In this document: positions 1 through 8,155 of the stretch, in pieces | Position numbering within the stretch: the first letter of the stretch is position 1 | Layout of the letters: each line of letters starts with the position of its first letter | Assembly: GCF_014841215.1 (NCBI RefSeq) | Contig: NZ_JACYTR010000012.1 | Span: forward strand, 49,206 to 113,205 | Length of the DNA: 64,000 nt | Reading direction: 5' to 3' | Origin: Pseudomarimonas arenosa | GTDB taxonomy: Bacteria > Pseudomonadota > Gammaproteobacteria > Xanthomonadales > Xanthomonadaceae | Translations under genes and position numbers: made by a program | Notes under the pieces: generated by a model | Seen by the model: the letters and a program-made list of their open reading frames with translations, nothing else | What the model was told of the DNA's origin: nothing | The model's database searches: none

Positions 1-669
1 AGCGATCAACGAGTAACCGATGCGGGTCAGGCTGGCGCGACGGTTCGAGGGGCGACCGATCTCGGGTGCCCCAAGTCGATGCGCCGAGGGCAGCACCAGC
101 AGGGCCGCTGGCGGCATCAAGAAGGCGATCGATAGAAACACCCAGGGCCAGCCGATGCTATCGACGATCAGGCCGGCCACCGCCGGACCGGCCATCGCCG
201 GCACCACCCAGGCGGCGGCAAACATGGCGAAGATCTTCGGTCGCAGCGCATCGGGATAAAGGCGACCGACCGCGACATAGATGGTGACCGCCAAGGCGCC
301 CATGCCAAAGCCCTGCAGCAGGCGACCGAGAATCAGCCAGTTCATGTCCGGCGCCAGTCCGGCCACCAGCAGCCCGCCGGCGAACAGCAGCAGTCCCACG
401 CTCATCGCCGCCAAGGGACCATGCCGATCGGCGTGCAGGCCGGCGGCCACCATGCCGATTACCGACGTCGCCAGGGTGCCGCCAAAGGCCAGGGCGAACA
501 GCGGTAAACCGTCCAGGGCCAGGGCGACTGCCGGCATTGCGGTAACCACCGCCATGGCTTCGAAGGCAATCATCGAGATCAGGGCGATGGAACCGACCGA
601 CAGCCCGCGCCGACCGCGCGCGAACAGGCCACCCAACTCGTCTTGCAACTGGGCTTCAGCAGCACTCAT
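1..669 (-). CDS. MFS transporter (partial, C-terminus outside window)
   Basis: The minus frame stays open from an ATG at 669 to the window edge, giving the first 223 residues. The protein begins MSAAEAQLQDELGGLF and has several hydrophobic segments typical of a major facilitator drug exporter, including the loop-2-like stretch GLHADRHGPL and the segment LILGRLLQGFGMGAL (an MFS GRxxQGxGxG pattern). It would sit in the inner membrane and export small molecules by proton antiport; the substrate cannot be read from sequence. It is divergent from soxR, and a SoxR operator lies 35 nt upstream of its start, so redox-cycling compounds probably induce it. The C-terminal half is missing only because the window ends. 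Confidence 0.85.
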   Translation of the reverse strand, partial: MSAAEAQLQDELGGLFARGRRGLSVGSIALISMIAFEAMAVVTAMPAVALALDGLPLFALAFGGTLATSVIGMVAAGLHADRHGPLAAMSVGLLLFAGGLLVAGLAPDMNWLILGRLLQGFGMGALAVTIYVAVGRLYPDALRPKIFAMFAAAWVVPAMAGPAVAGLIVDSIGWPWVFLSIAFLMPPAALLVLPSAHRLGAPEIGRPSNRRASLTRIGYSLIA

Positions 670-703
670 CTTGCAACTCCAGGATTCGGCCTGCAGGATA
701 AGA

Positions 704-721
704 CCTCAAGTCAAGTTGAGG
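704..721. promoter_or_regulatory. SoxR operator between soxR and the MFS gene
   Basis: The 18-base imperfect palindrome CCTCAAGTCAAGTTGAGG closely matches the known SoxR binding site of the E. coli soxS promoter (CCTCAAGTTAACTTGAGG). It sits between the divergent MFS gene (start 669) and soxR (start 732), so one site could control both. Confidence 0.88.
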
Positions 722-731
722 TCAAGCATCG

Positions 732-1208
732 GTGGTGCGAGCGGTTCAGAAAACAGCACAGAAGCAAGTGCGCGAGCGCGCCCTGCTGCGGGTCGGTGAA
801 CTGGCCGAGCGCGCCGGCGTCGCGGTGTCGGCCTTGCACTACTACGAGTCGCGCGGGCTGATTCGTGCCGAACGCAATGCCGGCAATCAGCGCCGCTATC
901 CGCGCGAAATGCTACGCCGGGTGGCCTTTATCCGCAGCGCGCAGCAACTCGGAATATCGCTTGATGAGATCGCCGAGGCACTGACCGAGCTCCCGGCGCA
1001 GCGCACGCCGACCAAGGCCGATTGGGCACGCCTGTCACGCGGCTGGCGCCAGCGCATCGAGCTGCGCATTGAGCAGTTGCTGCAACTGCGTGATCAGCTC
1101 GATCAATGCATTGGCTGTGGCTGTCTATCGTTGCAGCACTGTCGTATCCACAACGCCAATGATGCACTGGGTCGACAGGGCGCGGGGCCGCGTCGCTGGC
1201 TGCGGTGA
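732..1208 (+). CDS. soxR: Redox-sensitive MerR-family activator SoxR
   Basis: This 158-residue protein has the MerR winged-helix at residues about 20-90 (LRVGELAERAGVAVSALHYYE, then GNQRRYPREMLRRVAFI), a dimerisation helix, and the C-terminal cluster motif CIGCGCLSLQHC. That CX2CXCX5C pattern binds the [2Fe-2S] cluster diagnostic of SoxR. The predicted start is GTG at 732, just beyond the operator at 704-721; the first 18 residues may be partly untranslated because family members usually start near the RVGELA segment. SoxR is oxidised by redox-active drugs or NO and activates target promoters by DNA distortion. Outside enteric bacteria it commonly controls exporters and oxidoreductases directly, which fits the adjacent MFS gene. 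Confidence 0.95.
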   Translation: MVRAVQKTAQKQVRERALLRVGELAERAGVAVSALHYYESRGLIRAERNAGNQRRYPREMLRRVAFIRSAQQLGISLDEIAEALTELPAQRTPTKADWARLSRGWRQRIELRIEQLLQLRDQLDQCIGCGCLSLQHCRIHNANDALGRQGAGPRRWLR

Positions 1209-1430
1209 AACTACCGCTGAACCGCTTTGGCAAACTCTTGACGCGGCCCTGACCAACTTCTTCGCCTGTCGCTCGGCCGGGCGCATCCTCGCGCTGCGTT
1301 CGGTCGGCCGCTGCGCGGCTACGCGGGGCATTCGCCCCGAGGTCTCTTGCACCGATTGCCGCGTTGTTCGGCTGCTACGCAGCAACGGCTACTTCGTAGC
1401 CTGCGCCTTCGCTACGCTCGGTCGGCTGCT

Positions 1431-1533
1431 GTCGCAGCTACGCGGGACTGCGTCCCGATCTCGTCCAAGTGGGCTTGCACTCGGCGCAAAGTCCTCGGTG
1501 ATCATCCGCGCCCCCGCATGAACTATCCGGGTT
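1431..1533 (-). repeat. Dispersed repeat A, copy 1
   Basis: This copy runs in inverse orientation to the one at 63878. It carries the family landmarks GGGACTGCGTCCC, AAAGTCCTCGGTGATCATCC and a slightly decayed end, ACTATCCGGG. The rest of the 1209-1565 gap is GC-rich and contains related short inverted motifs such as CTACGCGGGGCATTCGCCCC near 1319, but no supportable gene. The repeat ends about 30 bases before the next CDS. Confidence 0.8.
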
Positions 1534-1565
1534 AAACTGCTTGAAGAACTACTTGGAAACCATCA

Positions 1566-2099
1566 ATGCTCACTCACGGTTTGCACCGCTTGCTCAACCG
1601 TCATTGGTTTGCTCTGCCAGCGCTCCTAGTGGTCTTCGGTGCACTGGTTGTGTCACAAACCGCCGATTGGCCGGTGGAGGCCCGCCTGATTGAAGCCGGC
1701 CTGCTGTTCGACCTGGCTGTCCTCATTCCAGCCCTCTATTTGTGGTGCTATCGCAAGTCTGGGAAGTCAGCAGCACTGCGTGCGCTTGCCCTCTCATGTG
1801 GCGGAGTGTGGGCCGCGTCTCATCTGGTTCCCTTGGAGCACCAGGTTCTATTGCCCTGGCTTACCTGGCTTCGCTACGCCGCCATTGGCCTCCTCATCTA
1901 TGTCGAGGTGCGGGTGCTGGCGTCGGTCTACTTCGCAGTCATCCTCGGTCGAAAGTCGCCGGAGATGGCCGCAATCGAGCTCAGTAACTCATTGGGGATC
2001 CCAGCGCAGTTCGCCCAGCTCTTGGCCAAGGAGGCCGAGTTCTGGCGGCGAGTTTTCGCCTGGCCCATCAAGCTCGTTCGCAGCTTCCGTCGGAAGTGA
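1566..2099 (+). CDS. Hypothetical integral membrane protein
   Basis: I do not recognise this 177-residue protein. It has about four hydrophobic segments: residues 15-33 (FALPALLVVFGALVVS), 44-62 (LLFDLAVLIPALYLWCY), 72-88 and 98-130 (LRYAAIGLLIYVEVRVLASVYFAVIL). The C-terminus is basic (FAWPIKLVRSFRRK) and probably cytoplasmic. The start at 1566 is supported by the natural hydrophobic N-terminus, but no strong Shine-Dalgarno is visible. GC content is a little lower than in its neighbours. It stands alone between repeat-rich gaps, which fits an accessory gene. Confidence 0.65.
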   Translation: MLTHGLHRLLNRHWFALPALLVVFGALVVSQTADWPVEARLIEAGLLFDLAVLIPALYLWCYRKSGKSAALRALALSCGGVWAASHLVPLEHQVLLPWLTWLRYAAIGLLIYVEVRVLASVYFAVILGRKSPEMAAIELSNSLGIPAQFAQLLAKEAEFWRRVFAWPIKLVRSFRRK

Positions 2100-2282
2100 C
2101 GGAAGCGACTCCCAGTACGTAGCGGGGCTGGTCGGGGGGAGATACTTTCGTGTCGTCTGAGATCGAGTCGTGGCGCGGCACCTGAATACGGCGTTGGATC
2201 GTTCGCAACTCCATTTCGCAGCCCCAGGTATTTCGATTCTGCCGACATGACGCGGCGCTATCGCGAAGGTGAAACGGAGTGC

Positions 2283-2476
2283 TCAGCGCAGATCTTCGAG
2301 GCGGGCCCTCACCGCATCAGGGGTAACAGCCCGCGTGGGGTCCTCCTTGAGCGCTTCGAGCGCCGGACCGACTCGATGGTGTAGCCAAGCCTCAACCGCT
2401 CGGGCACGTGCAAGCAACGCGCCCGCAACCCGTCGCGTATGACCTCGCTCTCGCTGGCGTACTCGCCCGTACGCAC
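2283..2476 (-). pseudogene. Broken ParD-family antitoxin
   Basis: Two adjacent minus frames together read as the C-terminal three quarters of a ParD/CopG-type antitoxin. The first part is RTGEYASESEVIRDGLR, the typical GxYxSxSEVIRxGLR helix. The second, in a frame shifted by two bases, is ALLARARAVEAWLHHRVGPA followed by LEALKEDPTRAVTPDAVRAR and LEDLR before the stop at 2283. The frame break lies around 2421-2425, where the sequence GCGCG appears to carry two extra bases. The N-terminal residues have been replaced by repeat C starting near 2480. The ParE-type toxin expected downstream (2100-2280) is not readable as an intact gene; only a weak toxin-like start may remain. Confidence 0.7.
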
Positions 2477-2483
2477 CCTATGC

Positions 2484-2602
2484 TTGTCGAAGGGTGCCTC
2501 ACCGAAGCGAGCCTGGAAGGTGCCCACGCGAGCATTGAGGTTGCAATGCTGGGTCGGCTGGCTTCGACAAGCTCAGCCAGCGTGGCGGCGACCCGAAGCG
2601 GA
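2484..2602. repeat. Repeat C, copy 1
   Basis: This roughly 119-base unit is about 90 percent identical by eye to 2701-2818. It contains GGGTGCCTCACCGAAGCGAG, ACGCGAGCATTGAGGTTGCA and GGCTTCGACAAGCTCAGCCA. The last part resembles the widespread REP-type motif TTCGACAAGCTCAG, whose complement appears at the start of the unit, so the unit can fold back on itself. It interrupts the parD pseudogene. Confidence 0.85.
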
Positions 2603-2700
2603 CGATGGCTTGCCCTGTTCGTTCGCACTGAGAAACAGCCCGAAGGGCGGATAAGAGTCCGAGGGCTGCAGCGATGGAATCGCCTTGACGCACCCTGAGC

Positions 2701-2818
2701 CCGTCGAAGGGTGCCTCACCGAAGCGAGCCCTGAAGGTACCAACGCGAGCATTGAGGTTGCAAAGCTGGTCGGCTGGCTTCGACAAGCTCAGCCAGCCTG
2801 GCGGCGACCCGAAGCGGT
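2701..2818. repeat. Repeat C, copy 2
   Basis: This is the second direct copy of the unit at 2484, about 217 bases downstream, with a few single-base differences and one short indel. It starts with CCGTCGAAGGGTGCCTCACC and ends with GGCGGCGACCCGAAGCGG. No gene is visible between the two copies or around them. Confidence 0.85.
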
Positions 2819-3010
2819 TCCCCGCTCCCCGTGGGGGAGGGGCCGGGGCTGAGGGCCGGGTGTGGTCACCGTTTGGTTGCAACCGCGCCCACAGCGTATG
2901 GCGTATTCGTGCCCTCATCGGCCCTTCGGGCACCTTCTCCCACAGGGAGAAGGGAACAGCCCTGACAGCCCGCTCCTGGCCGCAGCTGGCTGTTGCCGAT
3001 GGGGCGGTCT
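2819..3010. repeat. GC-rich intergenic hairpin region
   Basis: The stretch holds two imperfect inverted motifs of kinds common in intergenic DNA of this bacterial group: CCCCGTGGGGGAGGGG near 2827, and a segment with CCTTCTCCCACAGGGAGAAGG near 2931. No coding signal was found between 2819 and 3127 apart from chance open frames. Confidence 0.4.
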
Positions 3011-3127
3011 AGCCAGAATCCAACATCCCGCCGCAACTATTGACGGATGCCACCGGCCATCGATCCCACAGCGTGTCGGCCGATCTGGTTCAGGCGACGC
3101 GGTCCCGAACCCACACTAGTATCCGGG

Positions 3128-4078
3128 CTAGCGCAGGGCCAGCCAGGTGGTGCAACCGACGAAGGCCAGCAGCATCAGGCCGCCCTCCGCGCGGGTGATG
3201 CGCATCTTGCGCCCCATGACGAGGTAGGCCAGGACCATGAAGCCGCACATGATCGGCAGCTCCAGGCGCAGCATCGATCCGGTCACCGGCAGTGGCTCGA
3301 TGCTGGCGGTGGCGCCGAGGATCAGCAGGATATTGAACAGGTTCGACCCCACCACATTGCCGACGGCGATATCGGTTTGCCCGCGCCATACGGCCAGTAG
3401 TGAAGAAGCGAGCTCAGGCAGGGAGGTGCCGACGGCGACTACGGTGAGGCCGATCAGCAGATCGCTCCAGCCCCACAGTCGGGCCAGGATCAGGGCAGCA
3501 TCGACCATCTCACTGGCGCCATAGACCAGGGCGGCGAGCCCGACGATCAGACGCACCACATTGCGCGGTGGTTTGAGCTGGGTGCCGGCGTGTTCTCCAA
3601 ACTCTGCCTGCACCTCGGCCGATTCGTCGCCGGCTGTGCGCGCGACATAGGTCATCACCGCGGCAAAGCCGATCAGCAGCAGCAGGGCGTCGCCGCGTCC
3701 CAGCTCGCCGTCGAAGCACAGCACCCAGAGCAGCAGGGCGGCGCCGATCATCAGCGGCCCTTCGACCCGTACCATGCGCAGCTGCACCGCCAACGGCGCG
3801 ACCAGGGCGCAGCAGCCCAGGATCAGGCCGACATTGGCGATATTGCTGCCGACCACATTGCCCAGTGCCAGCTCGGTGCTGTCGCGCCACACCGCTGACA
3901 GATTCACCGCCAGCTCCGGCGCCGAGGTGCCGAAGCCGACGATGGTCAGACCGACGACGAAGGGGCTGATGCCAAAGCGCAAAGCCAGGCCGGAGGCGCC
4001 TTTGAGGAAACTGTCGGCGCCCAGCAGCAGGATGACGATGCCGAGGCCAAACCAGAGTAACGCTTCGAACATGAGCAA
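3128..4078 (-). CDS. Calcium/sodium antiporter (CaCA superfamily, YrbG type)
   Basis: The 316-residue inner membrane protein has the two inverted alpha-repeats of the Ca2+:cation antiporter superfamily. Repeat 1 has FGTSAPELAVN and GNVVGSNIANVGLILG. Repeat 2 has VGTSLPELASSLLAV and GNVVGSNLFNILLILG. The conserved acidic residue in each GTSxPE motif forms the ion-binding site. About ten hydrophobic helices surround a central acidic loop (residues about 155-170, GDESAEVQAEFGEHAG). It probably exchanges Ca2+ for Na+ or H+ across the inner membrane. It is a single transcription unit; a repeat A palindrome lies about 60 bases upstream of its start. Confidence 0.93.
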   Translation of the reverse strand: MLMFEALLWFGLGIVILLLGADSFLKGASGLALRFGISPFVVGLTIVGFGTSAPELAVNLSAVWRDSTELALGNVVGSNIANVGLILGCCALVAPLAVQLRMVRVEGPLMIGAALLLWVLCFDGELGRGDALLLLIGFAAVMTYVARTAGDESAEVQAEFGEHAGTQLKPPRNVVRLIVGLAALVYGASEMVDAALILARLWGWSDLLIGLTVVAVGTSLPELASSLLAVWRGQTDIAVGNVVGSNLFNILLILGATASIEPLPVTGSMLRLELPIMCGFMVLAYLVMGRKMRITRAEGGLMLLAFVGCTTWLALR

Positions 4079-4137
4079 TCGCTTGTGGTCAACGACCTGG
4101 GATTCTAGCCCGATGCAGGGTTGACCATGCGCTGCTC

Positions 4138-4182
4138 CTAGCCCGGATATTTCGGCGCGACCTCATGAAATATCCGGGCTAG
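4138..4182. repeat. Dispersed repeat A, copy 2 (minimal palindrome)
   Basis: This copy consists only of the two ends of the element facing each other: CTAGCCCGGATATTTC, a short GGCGCGACCTCAT centre, and GAAATATCCGGGCTAG. It lies between the starts/ends of the antiporter and helicase genes. Confidence 0.9.
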
Positions 4183-4214
4183 CAGGCTGCCGAAATGAGT
4201 CTCAGCAGCCTGCT
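4181..4214. repeat. Repeat B hairpin at helicase 3' end
   Basis: AGCAGGCTGC and GCAGCCTGCT form a perfect 10-base stem around CGAAATGAGTCTCA. It overlaps the helicase stop codon, so it could act as a terminator or mRNA 3' end. A near copy occurs at 29724, and partial copies at 22045 and 51507. Confidence 0.8.
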
Positions 4215-6675
4215 AGGCCGACCAGCGCAGGCGGGATTCGGTCTGCACCTCGGCGGCAGACAGCAGCCAGGCTTCCTTGGCCGCCAGCAATGCGTGGCGG
4301 CCGTCCTGGCTGCGGGTCGAGAGCAGTCGGCAAGGGCCAAGCTGGCGTCGCCAGTCGCGGGCAAGGGCCTCGGCGTCGGCGCGACGGCTGCTGATTGCCT
4401 TCGGCAGGGGGAAGTAATCGCCCTGCTGCTCGATCAGATAGCGTGGCACAAGCGGCCGGCCAAACAGCTCGTTAAGGGCTTCGTCAAAGCGCTGCGCATC
4501 GACGTGACTGGACTGATCGAGCCGACAGCTGAAGCCATGCTGCAGCAGCTCGACGCGAACCCTGGCTCGCTTGTTGGTTTCCAGCACCCCCTTGCGCTGC
4601 AGGTGCGTCAGCAGCAAGTCCGTCAGGTGCTGCATCCGACGCCGGCGCAGCCAGCCGGCCCAGGGAGAAAACCAGTGCGGGGCCGAGCTCGATAACCAGC
4701 GCAGCAAGGTGCTGGGTGGCAGTCGCCGAGCAGGAATGCGCCGCTCCCGGCGCAACTGATAGTTGCCGCGAGCGACATCGCCGAGCGCCTGTTGCCAGCT
4801 GCGCTCGATCGTCTGCGGATCACTGGCGCGGAGCCGTTGCTGCCGGTTGTGCTCGTCCAACGCGACCGCTTGCATCGACTGCGCCGGATCCACCACCCGC
4901 GCCAGGCCGTTGCAGATTTCCTTACCCGAGGCGTCCAGTCCGGCGAAGGTGGCAAAGCGGCGGCGCAGACTGGCAAGATCCGGCCCGCCGGCGTCCGCAC
5001 TGCTGTCGGTCTGCGGCTCGACGCAGGCCAGGTGCCAGATCTGCGCCACCTTGTGCGGCCGTTGCGGATCCAGTCGCAGGCTGCGACCGCGCATCTGGTT
5101 GCAGCTCATGCTGGCACCCGCTGTGCTTGCAATGATCAGGGTGTTAAGTGCGGGCGCGTCCCAGCCCTCGCCAAGCAGGGCGGCAGTGCCGATCAGAAGG
5201 TTCAGCTCGCCGCGGGCAAACAGTTGGGTGACAGCTGCCACCAGTGGCGCTATCGATGTGTTGCCCGGATCGATTCGGGTGTAGACCGGATCGTGGTCGA
5301 GCGGCCGGAGCACAAGGCCGGCGCGCAGGGTCGCGGGCAGCGCAGCGTGCAAGTTCGGCAACAGGTCAGTGGGCAGGATCAGCAGGCTGCCGCTGAGCAG
5401 GGCGAGCCGGGCGTCGGCCAGGCGACGCTGGCGCACGGCCTCGAACACCGGCACTACGCCAAGTCGATGCCGGCTTGGCCCTTCGCCCGGCTGCGGCAGG
5501 GCCGATTCGACAATGCGGTCGCAGAGTACCGCCGCCCGCAGGCCGAGACCCTGCTCGGCCTGAGCAAACTCGAGTACCTCGGCGATGGCGTCGATCTTGG
5601 CGCTGCAGGTCTCCAGTCGTCGGCTGAGTCGCGGCGGATCGCGCAGATACACTCGCCGCCGTTCAATGGCGCCGCCACGCTTGAGTTCGCGCCGCCAGCG
5701 CTGCGCCCAGGGATGCAGCTCATCCAGCACGCCGGGCCGAAACAGCAGCGCATTCACCAGCAGTTCGGCCCAGCGCAGATCGAAAGCCGGTAAGGCGACC
5801 TCGCTGAGTCGCAGTGCCGCCCGCAATGGTTGCGCCAGCTCACCGGCGGCACTGCTGAGAAAGATGCATAGGGCCAGCAGCCAATCGTGTTGTTCAAGCA
5901 GCTGTTTCGGCTCAGACGCTGGCGTCTGCACCAGCGGTAATTCGCGCAGGGCGGCGATCAGTGAGCTGTCCAGCAGCCAGTCGGTCAGCCAGCGGCGAAC
6001 CCGCTGATCGAACTCTCGCCGATGAGCTTGCTGTTCGGCATCGGCCAGGCACAGATGGAGGAAATCCTGGTGTGGGCACAGGGTGCCGGCGCGCACCTGT
6101 TCGGGTATCGACACTTCTTCGTCCACCGGCCCGCACAGGCCGAGGTAGCGGTTCCACTCCTGGGCACTGACATCGAATGGCGGGGTGGCGGTGAGGGCGA
6201 TGATCCAGGGCTGATCCAGTCCTTGCTTCAGCGCATCAAGGCAGCGCCACCAGGCGCTGCGCAGATGATGCGCCTCGTCGAATACCAGGCATTCGATGCC
6301 GGCAGACTGCGGACGATCGATCAGCGCGGCGTTGCCCAGCCGCTTCGAGGCTGCGTGCAGGGCCTGGTAGGTACTGAAGGTCAAACGGGCCGGAGTATCG
6401 ATCTCGAACGAAAGGGAATCGACGGGTTCAGAAGGGTGGTCTGCAGCAGCCGACACAAAGTCCTGCCGCCATCGCTGGCACCACTGATCGCGAATCGCCA
6501 GGCTCGGCGCCAGCACCAGGGCGGGCCGTCCCAGCCGGCGCAGCGCTTCCAGACCCAGCACCGTCTTGCCCGCGCCAGGGGCGGCGACCACATGAAAATG
6601 GCGATCGCTCAGATGTTGCTCGAAGGCCTGCAGCACCCGCGCCTGATAAGGGCGCCATGTATGGCGAAAGTGCAT
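4213..6675 (-). CDS. DEAD/DEAH-box superfamily II helicase
   Basis: The protein of about 820 residues carries SF2 helicase motifs in order: motif I AAPGAGKT near residue 31, motif Ia LVLAPSLAIRDQW, motif II DEAH in LVFDEAHHLRSAWW, motif III LTATPPF, a C-terminal RecA-like lobe with LIGTAALLGEGWDAPALNTL, and motif VI QMRGRSLRLD. The last 200 residues match nothing I can name. I chose the ATG at 6675 (MHFRHTWRPYQARVLQAF), because RPYQ is the usual Q-motif-like entry; an ATG at 6702 adds nine residues. It likely acts on DNA or RNA using ATP. It is divergent from the peptide-modification dehydrogenase and has no obvious partner, so its substrate is unknown. Confidence 0.88.
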   Translation of the reverse strand: MHFRHTWRPYQARVLQAFEQHLSDRHFHVVAAPGAGKTVLGLEALRRLGRPALVLAPSLAIRDQWCQRWRQDFVSAAADHPSEPVDSLSFEIDTPARLTFSTYQALHAASKRLGNAALIDRPQSAGIECLVFDEAHHLRSAWWRCLDALKQGLDQPWIIALTATPPFDVSAQEWNRYLGLCGPVDEEVSIPEQVRAGTLCPHQDFLHLCLADAEQQAHRREFDQRVRRWLTDWLLDSSLIAALRELPLVQTPASEPKQLLEQHDWLLALCIFLSSAAGELAQPLRAALRLSEVALPAFDLRWAELLVNALLFRPGVLDELHPWAQRWRRELKRGGAIERRRVYLRDPPRLSRRLETCSAKIDAIAEVLEFAQAEQGLGLRAAVLCDRIVESALPQPGEGPSRHRLGVVPVFEAVRQRRLADARLALLSGSLLILPTDLLPNLHAALPATLRAGLVLRPLDHDPVYTRIDPGNTSIAPLVAAVTQLFARGELNLLIGTAALLGEGWDAPALNTLIIASTAGASMSCNQMRGRSLRLDPQRPHKVAQIWHLACVEPQTDSSADAGGPDLASLRRRFATFAGLDASGKEICNGLARVVDPAQSMQAVALDEHNRQQRLRASDPQTIERSWQQALGDVARGNYQLRRERRIPARRLPPSTLLRWLSSSAPHWFSPWAGWLRRRRMQHLTDLLLTHLQRKGVLETNKRARVRVELLQHGFSCRLDQSSHVDAQRFDEALNELFGRPLVPRYLIEQQGDYFPLPKAISSRRADAEALARDWRRQLGPCRLLSTRSQDGRHALLAAKEAWLLSAAEVQTESRLRWSA

Positions 6676-6843
6676 GTTATGCCAGCAGGAATGCGCAGTC
6701 ACGCGGAGCTCGATTCGGCGGTGTCGGGTTGGTCGGTGTCACAACCTAGCAGAGTTGCGTGGGGGCTTGGTCGATCGTCGCGGTTAGACAGCGCGATCGG
6801 TCCGCCAATACACTTGCCCGCCGATTCCCCGGAGCCCGTCGCG

Positions 6844-8037
6844 ATGAAGGTTCGCCGCTGTAGCACCTTGTTCGTCGAGCTCGACAGCAAGCCGCGATTT
6901 GATTTTGAGTCGTTGTTGATGGGCGGCGACGGTATGGTCCGCAGTCCTCGGTGGCTGGCCTATGCCACGCATCGCGACGCGCCGGTGCCGGTGTCCTTGC
7001 CACAGCTTGCCGTGCTGGAAGGCGTCTCGGCCGAGCAGTGGTCGTGCTGGGATACCCTGCTAGACACGCACGCGATAGCCGATCTGCAGCATCTGCTGGA
7101 CGCCGAGTTGCTGTTGAGTGACGGAGAACAGCACCAAGCTGCGAGCGAGCGCGACCGTGGCTTTTCCGATGTGCCCTGGTGGCCGCCGGCAGCCATTGCG
7201 CACAGCCATGGTCGTTGGGCGGACAACGATATCCAAGGTCGGGTAGAGCAAGGCATCGGGATGAGCTCGGAACAGATGCTGTCAGAGTTTGGTGCACCGC
7301 CCGGTCATGACTACCGCCGCGGTCAGCAGCCCCTGTTGCCGCTGCCCGACGGACAGGTCAGCGATCTCGATACGCGACTGGCACAGCGGCGGACCTGTCG
7401 TAATTTCTGCCCGCACAGTGAGCTCAGTCTGGATGCATTGGCCACCATGCTGCGTCGCAGCTGGGCCACGATGGGCACTTTGGAAATGGCGCCTGACACC
7501 GTCGCGGTGAAAAAGAATGCGCCGGCCGGAGGCGGGCTGCACTGTATCGAAGCCTATGTGCTGGTGCAGCGCGTGGCTGGGTTGTCACCTGGCCTGTACC
7601 ACTACGTGTGCGCCGAACATGCCCTTGAGCCGCTGGCGCTGGGCACTGCCGAGCAGGCCAGGTGGTGGGCCCACCGCTTCGTTTCTGGCCAGTCATGGTT
7701 CGTTGGCGTGGCGGCGATGGTGTTGATGACTGCCCGCTATGACCGGCTGTTCTGGAAGTATCGACGACACACCAAGGCCTGGCGGGTGACGCACCTGGAT
7801 GCCGGCCACCTGTCGCAGTTGATGTACCTGTCGGCAGCCGAACTGGGCCTGGGAGCATTCATTACAGCGGCGATCAATGAGCGCGCGATTGAACAGGCCC
7901 TGGGATTGCAATCCTGGCGCGAAGGGGCGGTGGCTGCGGTTGGCTTCGGTCCACCCGCCGAAACCCTCGAAACGATGGAAATGCGCGGGTTCACGCCCTC
8001 CGCCCTGGCGCAGCGGATTCAGGCCAAGGTGCGCTGA
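6844..8037 (+). CDS. SagB-type putative peptide maturation dehydrogenase
   Basis: This 397-residue protein has a unique N-terminal half and a nitroreductase-like flavin domain from residue about 175 (LAQRRTCRNFCPHSELSLDA) to the end, with SagB-like landmarks NAPAGGGLHCIEAYVLVQRV, GLYHY and YLSAAELGLGAFITAA. I recall the family as the putative peptide maturation dehydrogenase (TIGR04511-type), described alongside small putative modified peptides and a cyclase-like protein. By analogy with SagB/McbC, it would use FMN to oxidise azoline rings or otherwise dehydrogenate a peptide; that reaction is inferred. The start at 6844 follows a CGGAG ribosome site. The precursor-like gene begins 118 bases downstream on the same strand. 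No YcaO cyclodehydratase is present in the window. Confidence 0.82.
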   Translation: MKVRRCSTLFVELDSKPRFDFESLLMGGDGMVRSPRWLAYATHRDAPVPVSLPQLAVLEGVSAEQWSCWDTLLDTHAIADLQHLLDAELLLSDGEQHQAASERDRGFSDVPWWPPAAIAHSHGRWADNDIQGRVEQGIGMSSEQMLSEFGAPPGHDYRRGQQPLLPLPDGQVSDLDTRLAQRRTCRNFCPHSELSLDALATMLRRSWATMGTLEMAPDTVAVKKNAPAGGGLHCIEAYVLVQRVAGLSPGLYHYVCAEHALEPLALGTAEQARWWAHRFVSGQSWFVGVAAMVLMTARYDRLFWKYRRHTKAWRVTHLDAGHLSQLMYLSAAELGLGAFITAAINERAIEQALGLQSWREGAVAAVGFGPPAETLETMEMRGFTPSALAQRIQAKVR

Positions 8038-8155
8038 TCTGCAGGCGCGGCATGGGCCGATAGCTCACGACACAGAGCCGTGCGGGCGGCCTGGCGAATT
8101 GGCTTTTTCGACGCGCTCGCTGCTGCTAAGCTCGGCGCCTCACTAGGGGATTTAC

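Noticed and set aside
2100..2282. ParE-type toxin remnant downstream of the broken parD
   Set aside because: Only a few residues in two different frames are suggestive; not enough to call a gene or pseudogene.
4213..6675. The solo helicase as part of a phage defence system
   Set aside because: It has no nuclease, methylase or other defence partner nearby, so the idea has no support beyond the helicase fold.
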